Below are positions 10,231 to 17,869 of a DNA stretch of 64,000 nucleotides, in pieces. The position numbers were made by a program, and so were the translations under genes. The stretch is from Rhodobacteraceae bacterium CCMM004 (GTDB taxonomy: Bacteria; Pseudomonadota; Alphaproteobacteria; Rhodobacterales; Rhodobacteraceae), in assembly GCA_004005435.1 (NCBI GenBank), contig RZWH01000004.1:344756-408755 (forward strand). The letters are read 5' to 3'. Numbering within the stretch: the stretch's first letter is position 1; every line of letters begins with the position of its first letter. The notes beneath the pieces are model-generated. The model did no database searches. It worked only from the letters and a program-made list of their open reading frames with translations, and was not told where the DNA came from.

Positions 10231-10255
10231 GGGGGGGCGCTTCATGCGTCCCCCC
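10231..10255 (-). terminator. Rho-independent terminator of argG
   Basis: GGGGGGGCGC (10231-10240) pairs with GCGTCCCCCC (10246-10255), one G-U pair included, with a TTCAT loop. On the minus strand the stem is followed by TTTTGTCGCG, a classic U-run. It lies 8 bases beyond the argG stop. On the plus strand it also follows the DUF1508 gene, but without a T-run. Confidence 0.8.
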
Positions 10256-10263
10256 TGATGGCA

Positions 10264-11481
10264 CTAACCCAACCGCCGCTTGCGCGCCGCCAGCAGCTTC
10301 AATCGCAGGGCGTTGAGCTGGATGAACCCGGCCGCGTCTTTCTGGTCGTAGGCGCCGGCGTCGTCCTCGAAGGTCACGTGTGCCTCGGAATAGAGCGAGT
10401 GCTCGGACCGGCGGCCGACGACCCGGGCCGACCCCTTGTAGAGCTTGAGCCGGACGGTGCCGGTGACGTGGGCCTGGCTGGCGTCGATGGCGGCCTGGAG
10501 CATCTCGCGCTCGGGCGAGAACCAAAAGCCGTTGTAGATCAACTCGGCATAGCGCGGCATCAGCTCGTCCTTGAGATGCGCCGCGCCGCGGTCGAGCGTG
10601 ATCTGCTCGATCCCCCGATGCGCCTCCAGCAGAAGCGTGCCGCCGGGCGTTTCGTAGATCCCGCGCGACTTCATGCCCACGAACCGGCCCTCGACCAGAT
10701 CCAGCCGGCCGACTCCGTGCCTGCCGCCGATCTCGTTGAGTCGGGTCAGGAGCGTGGCGGGCGACAGGGCGTCGCCGTTCACGCTGACCGCGTCGCCGCG
10801 CTCGAACCCGATCTCGACATACTCGGGCGCGTCCGGCGCCTCCTCGGGGTGGACGGTGCGCTGGTAGACGTAGTCGGGCGCCTCCTCGGCGGGATCCTCC
10901 AGCACCTTGCCCTCGGACGAGGTGTGCAGGAGGTTCGCGTCGACCGAGAACGGCGCCTCGCCGCGCTTGTCCTTGGCGATCGGGATCTGGTGCTTTTCGG
11001 CAAAGTCGATCAGCCGGGTGCGCGAGGTCAGGTCCCACTCCCGCCAGGGCGCGATGACCTTGATGTCTGGGTTCAGCGCATAGGCCGACAGCTCGAATCG
11101 CACCTGGTCGTTGCCCTTGCCCGTGGCGCCGTGGGACACCGCGTCGGCCCCCTCCTCTGCGGCGATCTCGACCAGCCGCTTGGAGATCAGCGGCCGCGCG
11201 ATGGAGGTGCCCAGCAGATACAGCCCCTCGTAGACCGCGTTGGCCCGGAACATCGGGAAGACGAAGTCGCGCACGAACTCCTCGCGCAGGTCCTCGATAT
11301 AGATGGCGCTGGCGCCCATCATCTCGGCCTTGGCGCGGGCCGGCTCCAGCTCCTCGCCCTGGCCGAGGTCGGCGGTGAACGTCACCACCTCGCAGCCGTA
11401 CTCGGTCTGCAGCCACTTGAGGATGATCGAGGTGTCGAGGCCGCCGGAATAGGCGAGGACGACGCGTCTGGGTGCGGTCAT
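10264..11481 (-). CDS. argG: Argininosuccinate synthase
   Basis: Joins citrulline and aspartate, with ATP, to argininosuccinate in arginine biosynthesis. The protein has 405 residues, normal. The N-terminal PP-loop AYSGGLDTS (residues 10-18) binds [21 protein letters not shown] and the citrulline/aspartate-binding region [27 protein letters not shown] and [15 protein letters not shown] are all family hallmarks. Single gene, divergent from ilvA with about 94 bases between starts, and ended by a strong terminator. No regulatory ARG box was identified. Confidence 0.97.
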   Translation of the reverse strand: MTAPRRVVLAYSGGLDTSIILKWLQTEYGCEVVTFTADLGQGEELEPARAKAEMMGASAIYIEDLREEFVRDFVFPMFRANAVYEGLYLLGTSIARPLISKRLVEIAAEEGADAVSHGATGKGNDQVRFELSAYALNPDIKVIAPWREWDLTSRTRLIDFAEKHQIPIAKDKRGEAPFSVDANLLHTSSEGKVLEDPAEEAPDYVYQRTVHPEEAPDAPEYVEIGFERGDAVSVNGDALSPATLLTRLNEIGGRHGVGRLDLVEGRFVGMKSRGIYETPGGTLLLEAHRGIEQITLDRGAAHLKDELMPRYAELIYNGFWFSPEREMLQAAIDASQAHVTGTVRLKLYKGSARVVGRRSEHSLYSEAHVTFEDDAGAYDQKDAAGFIQLNALRLKLLAARKRRLG

Positions 11482-11575
11482 GGGTCACTCCGTCTGTCGG
11501 CGCCCGGATACGGCGCCCGGGCCCGGGCTGCAAGCCGCTCTCGACGGCGGCGACGTTTCGCGGCAGACCGGGGCC

Positions 11576-12823
11576 ATGACCGATTTCGCCGACGCCGCCC
11601 TCGCCGTCACCGCCCGCCTGCGCGCGCTGTTCCCCGCCACGCCGCTGCAACGCAACGACCACCTGTCCGAGCGGTTCGGGGCCGACATCTGGCTCAAGCG
11701 CGAGGACCTGTCGCCGGTCCGCAGCTACAAGATCCGCGGCGCCTTCAACGCGATGCGCAAGCGGCTGGCCGAGGCGCCGGACCAGACGCTGTTCGTCGCC
11801 GCGAGCGCGGGGAACCACGCCCAGGGGGTCGCCTACAACTGCCGCCATTTCGGGGTGCGGGGCGTGATCTTCATGCCGGTGACGACCCCGCAACAGAAGG
11901 TGCAGAAGACCCGCACCTTCGGCGGCGACGCCATCGAGATCCGGCTGGTCGGCGACTATTTCGACGCGACCCTCGCCGACGCGCAGGCGTTCTGCGCGGC
12001 CGAGGGGGCGCATTTCCTGTCGCCCTTCGACGATCCGCACGTGATCGAGGGTCAGTCGAGCGTCGCCGCCGAGATCCTGTCCGAGATGGTCGCGCCGCCC
12101 GATATCGTCGTCCTGCCGGTGGGTGGCGGAGGGCTGTCGGCGGGGATGCGGTCCTATTTCCGCGACGCCGCGCCCGGCACCGAGCTCGTCTTCGTCGAGC
12201 CCCAGGGCGGCGCCAGCCTGACCGCCGCGCTGGCGGCCGGGGCGCCGGTGACGCTGCCGCAGGTCGACACCTTCGTCGACGGGGCCGCAGTAGCGCGAAT
12301 CGGCACCCGGACGTTCGAGGCGCTGCGCGACGTCGATCCGGCGGACGTTCTGATCGCGCCAGAGGATCGGATTTGCACGACCATCCTGGAGATGCTGAAC
12401 GTCGAGGGGATCGTCCTGGAACCCGCGGGCGCGCTGGCGATCGACGCGCTCCCCGCCCTAGCGGACCGCATCCGGGGTAAAACGGTGGTGTGCGTGACAT
12501 CCGGCGGCAACTTCGACTTCGAGCGGTTGCCCGAGGTCAAGGAACGGGCACAGAGGTATTCGGGCGTCAAGAAGTACTTCATTCTGCGAATGCCCCAACG
12601 GCCCGGGGCGCTGCGCGACTTTCTGGACCTCCTCGGCCCCGAGGACGACATCGCGCGGTTCGAGTATCTCAAGAAGTCGGCCCGCAATTTCGGCACCGTG
12701 CTCATCGGGATCGAAACGGCGCGGCCCGAAAACTTCGACACGCTATTGCGACGGCTCGACCGCACCGATTTCTCCTATCGCGACATCACCGGAGACCCGG
12801 CTCTGGCGGATTTTCTGATCTGA
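11576..12823 (+). CDS. ilvA: Threonine ammonia-lyase (biosynthetic type, ACT-like tail)
   Basis: Deaminates threonine to 2-oxobutanoate, the first step to isoleucine. The protein has 415 residues. The PLP lysine is Lys52 in VRSYKIRGAF. AASAGNHAQGVAYNC and the glycine-rich phosphate loop PVGGGGLSAGM bind the cofactor. The C-terminal 85 or so residues (KYFILRMPQRPGALRDFLDLL onward) form the ACT-like regulatory domain, which in this family mediates feedback control by isoleucine. The chosen ATG follows a GGGGCC stretch; longer upstream readings run into the argG leader. Its stop codon lies in a palindrome shared with the converging hpt gene. Confidence 0.93.
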   Translation: MTDFADAALAVTARLRALFPATPLQRNDHLSERFGADIWLKREDLSPVRSYKIRGAFNAMRKRLAEAPDQTLFVAASAGNHAQGVAYNCRHFGVRGVIFMPVTTPQQKVQKTRTFGGDAIEIRLVGDYFDATLADAQAFCAAEGAHFLSPFDDPHVIEGQSSVAAEILSEMVAPPDIVVLPVGGGGLSAGMRSYFRDAAPGTELVFVEPQGGASLTAALAAGAPVTLPQVDTFVDGAAVARIGTRTFEALRDVDPADVLIAPEDRICTTILEMLNVEGIVLEPAGALAIDALPALADRIRGKTVVCVTSGGNFDFERLPEVKERAQRYSGVKKYFILRMPQRPGALRDFLDLLGPEDDIARFEYLKKSARNFGTVLIGIETARPENFDTLLRRLDRTDFSYRDITGDPALADFLI

Positions 12824-12827
12824 GCGC

Positions 12828-13160
12828 TCAGGCCGCCGCCTTGCGCTCCAGTTCGCGGAACGAGCGGTCCATGAGCGTTGCAATGGCGCGGGGATCGGCC
12901 GCCGCCGTTCCCTCCCGCGGCACCGCCCGCTCGGCCGCGCCACAGATCTCCGCCACCCCGCCGAACCCGAGGTTCAGCGCGCACCCCTTGAGGGCGTGGA
13001 GCGCATCCGCCATTTCCTCCGTCCCCGGCGATCCGCGCAGCACCACCAAATGCGCGTCCGTTTCCTCGCGGAACAACTCCACGAGCTCGGCAAACTCTCC
13101 AGCGCCCAGGTCCGCCTGCAACTGCCACACCCGGGTCCAATCGATCCTCGTCTCGGTCAT
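12828..13160 (-). CDS. Stand-alone Hpt (histidine phosphotransfer) protein
   Basis: 110 residues forming a single Hpt helical domain. The phosphorylatable histidine is His55 in ADALHALKGCALNLGF, matching the Hpt consensus H-x-L-K-G-x-A-x-x-x-G. Such proteins relay phosphoryl groups between receiver domains in multi-step phosphorelays. The gene is divergent from a receiver-phosphatase gene about 100 bases away, so the receiver there is the likely partner (inference). No histidine kinase lies in the window. The protein is cytosolic, with no signal or membrane segment. Confidence 0.85.
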   Translation of the reverse strand: MTETRIDWTRVWQLQADLGAGEFAELVELFREETDAHLVVLRGSPGTEEMADALHALKGCALNLGFGGVAEICGAAERAVPREGTAAADPRAIATLMDRSFRELERKAAA

Positions 13161-13263
13161 GGGCGAGATGTACCCGGAAGAGATTAACGGGGCGTTAGGG
13201 CGCCACGGCGAACTGCCGTGCCCCGTTCACCGGTTCTTAACCTCGAGAGCGCAAGCCTGCGTC

Positions 13264-14565
13264 ATGTCAGCAGCCGCCCAGACCGCCGCAGGGCCCGTGC
13301 CCCCACCTGACGACGAGATCCGCACCGGCGCGCGGACCGGCCGCCAGGCGATCCGCCGGATCCTGATCGTCGATGACAGCCGCCTGCAACTGCGCCTCTT
13401 GGAGAAATCCCTCGAACCGCTCGGTCTGACCCTGATCAGCGCCACGTCTGGAGAGCAGGCGCTGGCGCTCTGCCAGAACGATCCGCCGGACCTGGTGCTC
13501 AGCGACTGGATCATGCCGGGGATGAGCGGGATTGACCTCTGCCAGGCGCTCAGGACGGCGGAGACGGGCCACTACATCTACTTCATCCTGCTCACCTCCA
13601 AGTCGCAGATCGACGAGGTCGTGAAGGGGTTGGATCTGGGCGCCGACGACTTCGTCTCGAAACCGGTGGAGACCGACGAGCTCCACGCCCGGATCAACGC
13701 CGCCGACCGGATCCTGCGAATCGAGCGCGAGTTGGCGCGCAAGAACCGGATGATCAGCGAAACGCTGGAGGAGGTGCGCGCGCTCCACGCCGATCTGGAG
13801 CGGGACCTGGCCGAGGCGCGCAATCTGCAAATGGCGCTGGTGCAACGTCAGCCTTTGATCTTTCCGGCGGCCGAAGTGAACTTCCTCTTTCAGCCCACCG
13901 GCCATGTGGGCGGCGACCTGGTGGGCAGCGTCGCGCTGGAGACCCCGGACCGGATCGGTCTCTTCGGTATCGACGTGTCGGGGCACGGCGTCGCCTCCGC
14001 CCTGATCACCGCGCGGCTGTCGGCGTGGCTCTCCGGCGCGCAGCCCGAGCAGAACCTTGCGCTGGATCGGGTGGAGGGGCGGGTCGTCGGCCGCGACCCG
14101 GCTGACGTCTGCCGGGTGCTGAACGACACCTTCCTCCGCGAGATCTCGACGGAACACTACTTTACCATGGTCTATGCGGTGGTCGACCTGGCTGCCGGCC
14201 GGTTGCGGATCGCCCAGGCCGGGCATCCCCATCCCCTGATCCTGCGGGCGGGCGGCGAGGTGGAGAAGCTGGGGGAGGGCGGCCTGCCCATCGGTCTGAT
14301 TCCGGACGCCGATTACGAGGCGTTCGATGTGGCGCTGGCGCCGGGCGACCGGCTGATGATGCATTCCGATGGACTGACCGAATCGCGCCGCCCTGATGGC
14401 CGGCTTCTGGGGCGCCAGGGCCTGTCGCACCTGTTCCGCCGTCACGGCGCGCTCCCAGGCCGCCGCCTTTTGCAGGCCCTGCATTGGGAGCTGAGCGCGC
14501 TCAACGACGACGAGTTCGAGGACGATCTGTCCTGCGTCCTTCTGGACTATCGCGGCCCGGGTTAG
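13264..14565 (+). CDS. Response regulator with PP2C/SpoIIE-type phosphatase output
   Basis: 433 residues. The receiver domain covers about residues 32-150: acidic pocket VDDS (36-39), phosphoacceptor Asp81 in LVLSDWIMPGMSG, Thr111 in LLTSKS and Lys133 in FVSKPVE. A coiled-coil linker follows (about 150-190, RELARKNRMISETLEEVRAL). The C-terminal RsbU/SpoIIE-like PP2C domain carries VGGDLVG and LFGIDVSGHGVASALI, the metal-binding aspartates, and MMHSDGLTESRR. Proteins of this architecture usually dephosphorylate anti-sigma-factor antagonists in partner-switching pathways. Here the target is not in the window. Divergent from hpt; the stop overlaps the stop of the converging Nudix gene. Confidence 0.88.
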   Translation: MSAAAQTAAGPVPPPDDEIRTGARTGRQAIRRILIVDDSRLQLRLLEKSLEPLGLTLISATSGEQALALCQNDPPDLVLSDWIMPGMSGIDLCQALRTAETGHYIYFILLTSKSQIDEVVKGLDLGADDFVSKPVETDELHARINAADRILRIERELARKNRMISETLEEVRALHADLERDLAEARNLQMALVQRQPLIFPAAEVNFLFQPTGHVGGDLVGSVALETPDRIGLFGIDVSGHGVASALITARLSAWLSGAQPEQNLALDRVEGRVVGRDPADVCRVLNDTFLREISTEHYFTMVYAVVDLAAGRLRIAQAGHPHPLILRAGGEVEKLGEGGLPIGLIPDADYEAFDVALAPGDRLMMHSDGLTESRRPDGRLLGRQGLSHLFRRHGALPGRRLLQALHWELSALNDDEFEDDLSCVLLDYRGPG

Positions 14566-15002
14566 CGGCAGAGCGCGGCGGCTGCCACGGCCCGGTCGCC
14601 CGCGCTGGCCAGGACGCGCACGGCATCGGCGAGCGGCATCCACACCGCGCTGTGCCCGGCTTCGCTGGGGGCGCCGCGGCAGAGCGCGGGGCGGGCCAGA
14701 TAGACGTGGCACAGTTTCTCCGCCCAGCGTCGGTATTCGGGCATATAGGTGAAGCGGCGATAGGCGCCGAGCCGCCGCGCCCCGACGATGGTCCACCCGG
14801 TCTCCTCCAGAACCTCCCGGTGCAGGGCCCGGAGCGGCCCCTCGCCCGGATCGACCCCGCCCCCGGGGAGCTGGAACTCGGGCGCCGGCGCCTCCTGGAA
14901 CGTCACCAGGCAGGCGTCGCCGCGGCACAGGAGGGCATAGGCCCCCGGGCGCGGATCATAGCGCCGCCCCGGTTCGGGCGGACGGCCATAGCGTGGGATC
15001 AT
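14562..15002 (-). CDS. Nudix hydrolase
   Basis: 146 residues. The Nudix box spans about residues 48-70: GGGVDPGEGPLRALHREVLE then ETGW, fitting GX5EX7REUXEEXGU. The sequence before it, FQLPGGG, is also typical. Substrate unknown; the family hydrolyses nucleoside diphosphates linked to another group. The ATG chosen (MIPRYGRP) has AAGG upstream. A longer version beginning MNALYKRR is possible but runs into the hslO leader. The stop codon TAA overlaps the TAG of the converging phosphatase gene (four-base 'ttag'), so no space exists for a terminator. Confidence 0.85.
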   Translation of the reverse strand: MIPRYGRPPEPGRRYDPRPGAYALLCRGDACLVTFQEAPAPEFQLPGGGVDPGEGPLRALHREVLEETGWTIVGARRLGAYRRFTYMPEYRRWAEKLCHVYLARPALCRGAPSEAGHSAVWMPLADAVRVLASAGDRAVAAAALCR

Positions 15003-15083
15003 GGCGGCCTTGCGTCGGTTGGAGGTTTGACCGCGCCTCTTATATAGAGCGTTCATGCGAATGCGACCCCTTGAGGAAACCCC

Positions 15084-16079
15084 ATGACCCTTGGCTCCCA
15101 ACTCGCCTGGGACGACACCGTATTGCCGTTTCAACTCGACCGCACCGACATCCGCGGTCGGGTGGCGCGGCTCGACGGCGTGCTCGACGCGGTCCTGGCG
15201 CAACACGACTATCCCCCCGAGATCGAGGCGCTGGTGGCCGAAGCCGCTCTGTTGACCGCGATGATCGGCCAGACGATCAAGCTGCGGTGGAAGCTGTCGT
15301 TGCAAGTCCGCGGCGACGGCCCCGCCCGGCTGATCGCCACCGACTACTACGCACCCGGTGATGACGGCGCCCCCGCGCGGATCCGCGCCTATGCCAGTTA
15401 CGACGCCGAGCGGTTCGTGCCCGATGCGCGGCCGTTCGACCAGATCGGCAAGGGCTACTTCGCGATCCTCATCGATCAGGGCGACGGCATGGCGCCGTAT
15501 CAGGGAATCACCCCCATCGCGGGGGGATCGCTGGCGGCCTGCGCCGAAACGTATTTCGCCCAGTCCGAACAGTTGCCGACGCGGTTCGCCGTCACCTATG
15601 GGCGGGCGCAGAGTCCCGGCGAGGACAGCCATTGGCGCGCCGGCGGCGTGATGATCCAGCATATGCCCAAGGCGTCCCCCGGCGTGGCGTCTGAGGGGTC
15701 GGGCGAGGGCGGCCTCCTGACCCGCGACGATGTGCTCGACGGCGACGACGCCGAGAACTGGAGTCGGGCCAATCTGCTGCTCGACACGGTGGAGGAGACC
15801 GAGCTGATCGGCCCGCGGGTCCACCCCACGGACCTGTTGGTGCGGCTGTTCCACGAGGAGGGCCCGCGGGTCTTCGACGCGCAGCCGGTGGCCTTCGGCT
15901 GCACCTGCTCGGAGGATCGGGTGCGGCAGAGCCTGTCGATCTATTCGGCCCGCGACATCGGCCACATGACCACCGACGACGGGATCGTCACCGCCGACTG
16001 CCAGTTCTGCGGCGCGCATTACGAGTTCGATCCCGCAACGCTGGGGTTCGAGGCGGGTCGGAGCGACGATGACGCCTGA
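15084..16079 (+). CDS. hslO: Hsp33 redox-regulated chaperonin
   Basis: Holdase chaperone activated by oxidative stress. The protein has 331 residues. The N-terminal domain contains LVAEAALLTAMIGQTIKLRWKLSLQ and the conserved GGSLAACAETYFAQSEQLPT. The C-terminal zinc/redox switch is intact: CTC (Cys273, Cys275) and CQFC (about Cys306, Cys309), the CxC...CxxC pattern whose oxidation releases zinc and activates the chaperone. GAGG precedes the ATG by about 7 bases. The last 11 bases overlap the start of the next Nudix gene, giving an hslO-Nudix-cca operon. A TATATA box lies upstream but I could not assign a sigma-factor promoter. Confidence 0.95.
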   Translation: MTLGSQLAWDDTVLPFQLDRTDIRGRVARLDGVLDAVLAQHDYPPEIEALVAEAALLTAMIGQTIKLRWKLSLQVRGDGPARLIATDYYAPGDDGAPARIRAYASYDAERFVPDARPFDQIGKGYFAILIDQGDGMAPYQGITPIAGGSLAACAETYFAQSEQLPTRFAVTYGRAQSPGEDSHWRAGGVMIQHMPKASPGVASEGSGEGGLLTRDDVLDGDDAENWSRANLLLDTVEETELIGPRVHPTDLLVRLFHEEGPRVFDAQPVAFGCTCSEDRVRQSLSIYSARDIGHMTTDDGIVTADCQFCGAHYEFDPATLGFEAGRSDDDA

Positions 16080-16671
16080 CGCGCGGGCGCTGTTGTCGGC
16101 GGCGCTCAGCGCCAACGGCGGCGACGCCTCGTCGGATTTCGACCTCAATCCGGGCCGCCCGCCGCCGCCCGCCGCCCCACTCAGGGGCGCGGCGGTGCTG
16201 GTCGCGGTCCGCACCGACACCATCGTTCCGCGGCTGCTGCTGACCAAGCGGTCGTCGGCGTTGAAGCACCACCCGGGGCAGATCGCCTTCCCCGGGGGGA
16301 AGATCGACCCCGGCGACCCGACGCCCGAGGCCGCCGCCCTCCGCGAGGCGCACGAAGAGGTGGGGCTGCCCGATGGCGCGGCCGAGGTGCTGGGCACGCT
16401 GCCGCCGCACCGCACGGTCACCGGGTTCGCCGTCACGCCGGTCCTGGCTCTGATCGCCGCGCCGTTCCAGGCGGTCCCCGAGGCGGGTGAGGTCGACGAG
16501 GCGTTCGACGTGCCGCTCGCCCACGTGCTCGACCCTCAGAACTATCTGATCGGCGCGCGGCAGTGGCGGGGGCAGACCCGGCGCTACTACACCGTGCCCT
16601 ACGGGCCCTACTATATCTGGGGGGCGACGGCCCGCATCCTACGGGGCCTTGCGGCGCGGGTGACGACGTGA
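16069..16671 (+). CDS. Nudix hydrolase, CoA pyrophosphatase type (NudL/NUDT7-like)
   Basis: 200 residues. The UPF0035 signature that marks CoA-active Nudix enzymes is present: LLTKRSSALKHHPGQIAFPGG, directly followed by the Nudix box GGKIDPGDPTPEAAALREAH and EEVGL. Family members split CoA into 4'-phosphopantetheine and 3',5'-ADP. The ATG overlaps the hslO stop by 11 bases and the stop overlaps the cca start by 4 bases, so the three genes are translationally coupled. No signal peptide. The exact substrate is inferred from the motif. Confidence 0.88.
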   Translation: MTPDARALLSAALSANGGDASSDFDLNPGRPPPPAAPLRGAAVLVAVRTDTIVPRLLLTKRSSALKHHPGQIAFPGGKIDPGDPTPEAAALREAHEEVGLPDGAAEVLGTLPPHRTVTGFAVTPVLALIAAPFQAVPEAGEVDEAFDVPLAHVLDPQNYLIGARQWRGQTRRYYTVPYGPYYIWGATARILRGLAARVTT

Positions 16672-17819
16672 CCCAAGTGGATGGCCCCTGGCGCCGGCAC
16701 GCAGAGACGCAAGCGTTTCTCGCCGCGCTGGCCCGGGCCGGGCACCGCGGGTTGTTCGTCGGCGGCTGCGTCCGGGACGCCGTGTTGGGGCGGCCCGTGG
16801 GCGACGTGGACATCGCCACAGACGCGGTGCCGCCCGCGGTCGAGCGCATCGCCGCCGCCGCGGGGTTCAGGACCGTGCCCACCGGTATCGACCATGGCAC
16901 CGTGACGGTGCTGGCCGATGACGTGCCCTTGGAGGTCACGACCTTCCGCCGCGACGTGGAGACCGACGGGCGCCATGCCGAGGTGGCGTTCTCGGACCGG
17001 CTGGAAGAGGATGCCGCCCGCCGCGACTTTACCATGAACGCGCTCTATGCCGATGCGGGGGGCGCGCTGCGCGACCCCACCGGCGGGCTGGACGATCTGC
17101 GTGCCGGGCGGGTGCGCTTCATCGGGGCCGCCTCCGACCGGATCGCCGAAGACTACCTAAGAATCCTGCGATTTTTTCGCTTCCACGCCTGGTACGGCGA
17201 TCCGGCCGAGGGGATCGACGCCGAAGGGTTGGCCGCCTGCGCCGCGGGGGCCGAGGGGCTCGACCGGCTGTCGGCCGAGCGGGTGGGCCACGAGATGCGC
17301 CGCCTGCTGGCCGCGCCCGACCCCGGCCCGGCGGTCGCGGCGATGCAGGCGTCGGGCGTTCTGGCGCGGATCCTCCCCGGCGCCGATCCCGCGCCCTTGC
17401 CGCGGTTGGTCGCGGTCGAGGCCGCAGCGGACCCCCTGGCGCGCCTCGCGGCGCTGGGTGGCGAGGATGCGGCCGACCGCCTGCGTCTCAGCCGGGCCGA
17501 GGCGCGCACGCTCGACCTCTACCGCGCGGGTCTGAGCGGGACGCAGGGCACCGCCGAACTGGCTTGGCGCCACGGCCCCGAGGCCGCCCGCACCATCGAG
17601 GCCCTGCGCGCCGCGGTGTTCGCCGCGCCTCTGCCCGCGACGCTGGACGAGGACATCGCGCAGGGAGCCGCGGCGACCTTTCCCGTATCCGCACGCGACC
17701 TGATGCCCGACGTTGAGGGCGCCGCCCTGGGCGCGCGGCTGAAGGCGCTGGAGGCGGCGTGGATCGCCTCGGGTCTGACGGCGACACGCGAGGACCTGCT
17801 GGCGCTCCCGCAGCGGTAG
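16668..17819 (+). CDS. cca: CCA-adding enzyme / tRNA nucleotidyltransferase family
   Basis: Adds or repairs the CCA end of tRNAs (class II nucleotidyltransferase, poly-A polymerase family). The GTG start overlaps the preceding stop (GTGA) and gives 383 residues. GLFVGGCVRDAVLGRPVGDVD holds the nucleotide-binding GG and the metal-binding DVD. VPTGIDHGTVTV, EVTTFRRDVETDGRHAEV and RRDFTMNALYAD follow in family order, and EDYLRILRFFRFHAWYG gives the base-specificity region. The C-terminal half is helical. A poly-A polymerase cannot be fully excluded, but the length and lack of a basic tail favour CCA addition. Confidence 0.9.
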   Translation: MTQVDGPWRRHAETQAFLAALARAGHRGLFVGGCVRDAVLGRPVGDVDIATDAVPPAVERIAAAAGFRTVPTGIDHGTVTVLADDVPLEVTTFRRDVETDGRHAEVAFSDRLEEDAARRDFTMNALYADAGGALRDPTGGLDDLRAGRVRFIGAASDRIAEDYLRILRFFRFHAWYGDPAEGIDAEGLAACAAGAEGLDRLSAERVGHEMRRLLAAPDPGPAVAAMQASGVLARILPGADPAPLPRLVAVEAAADPLARLAALGGEDAADRLRLSRAEARTLDLYRAGLSGTQGTAELAWRHGPEAARTIEALRAAVFAAPLPATLDEDIAQGAAATFPVSARDLMPDVEGAALGARLKALEAAWIASGLTATREDLLALPQR

Positions 17820-17869
17820 AACCCGCCGTGCGGATGACCTATATGGCGGGGACAACAGAAAGCCCCCCG

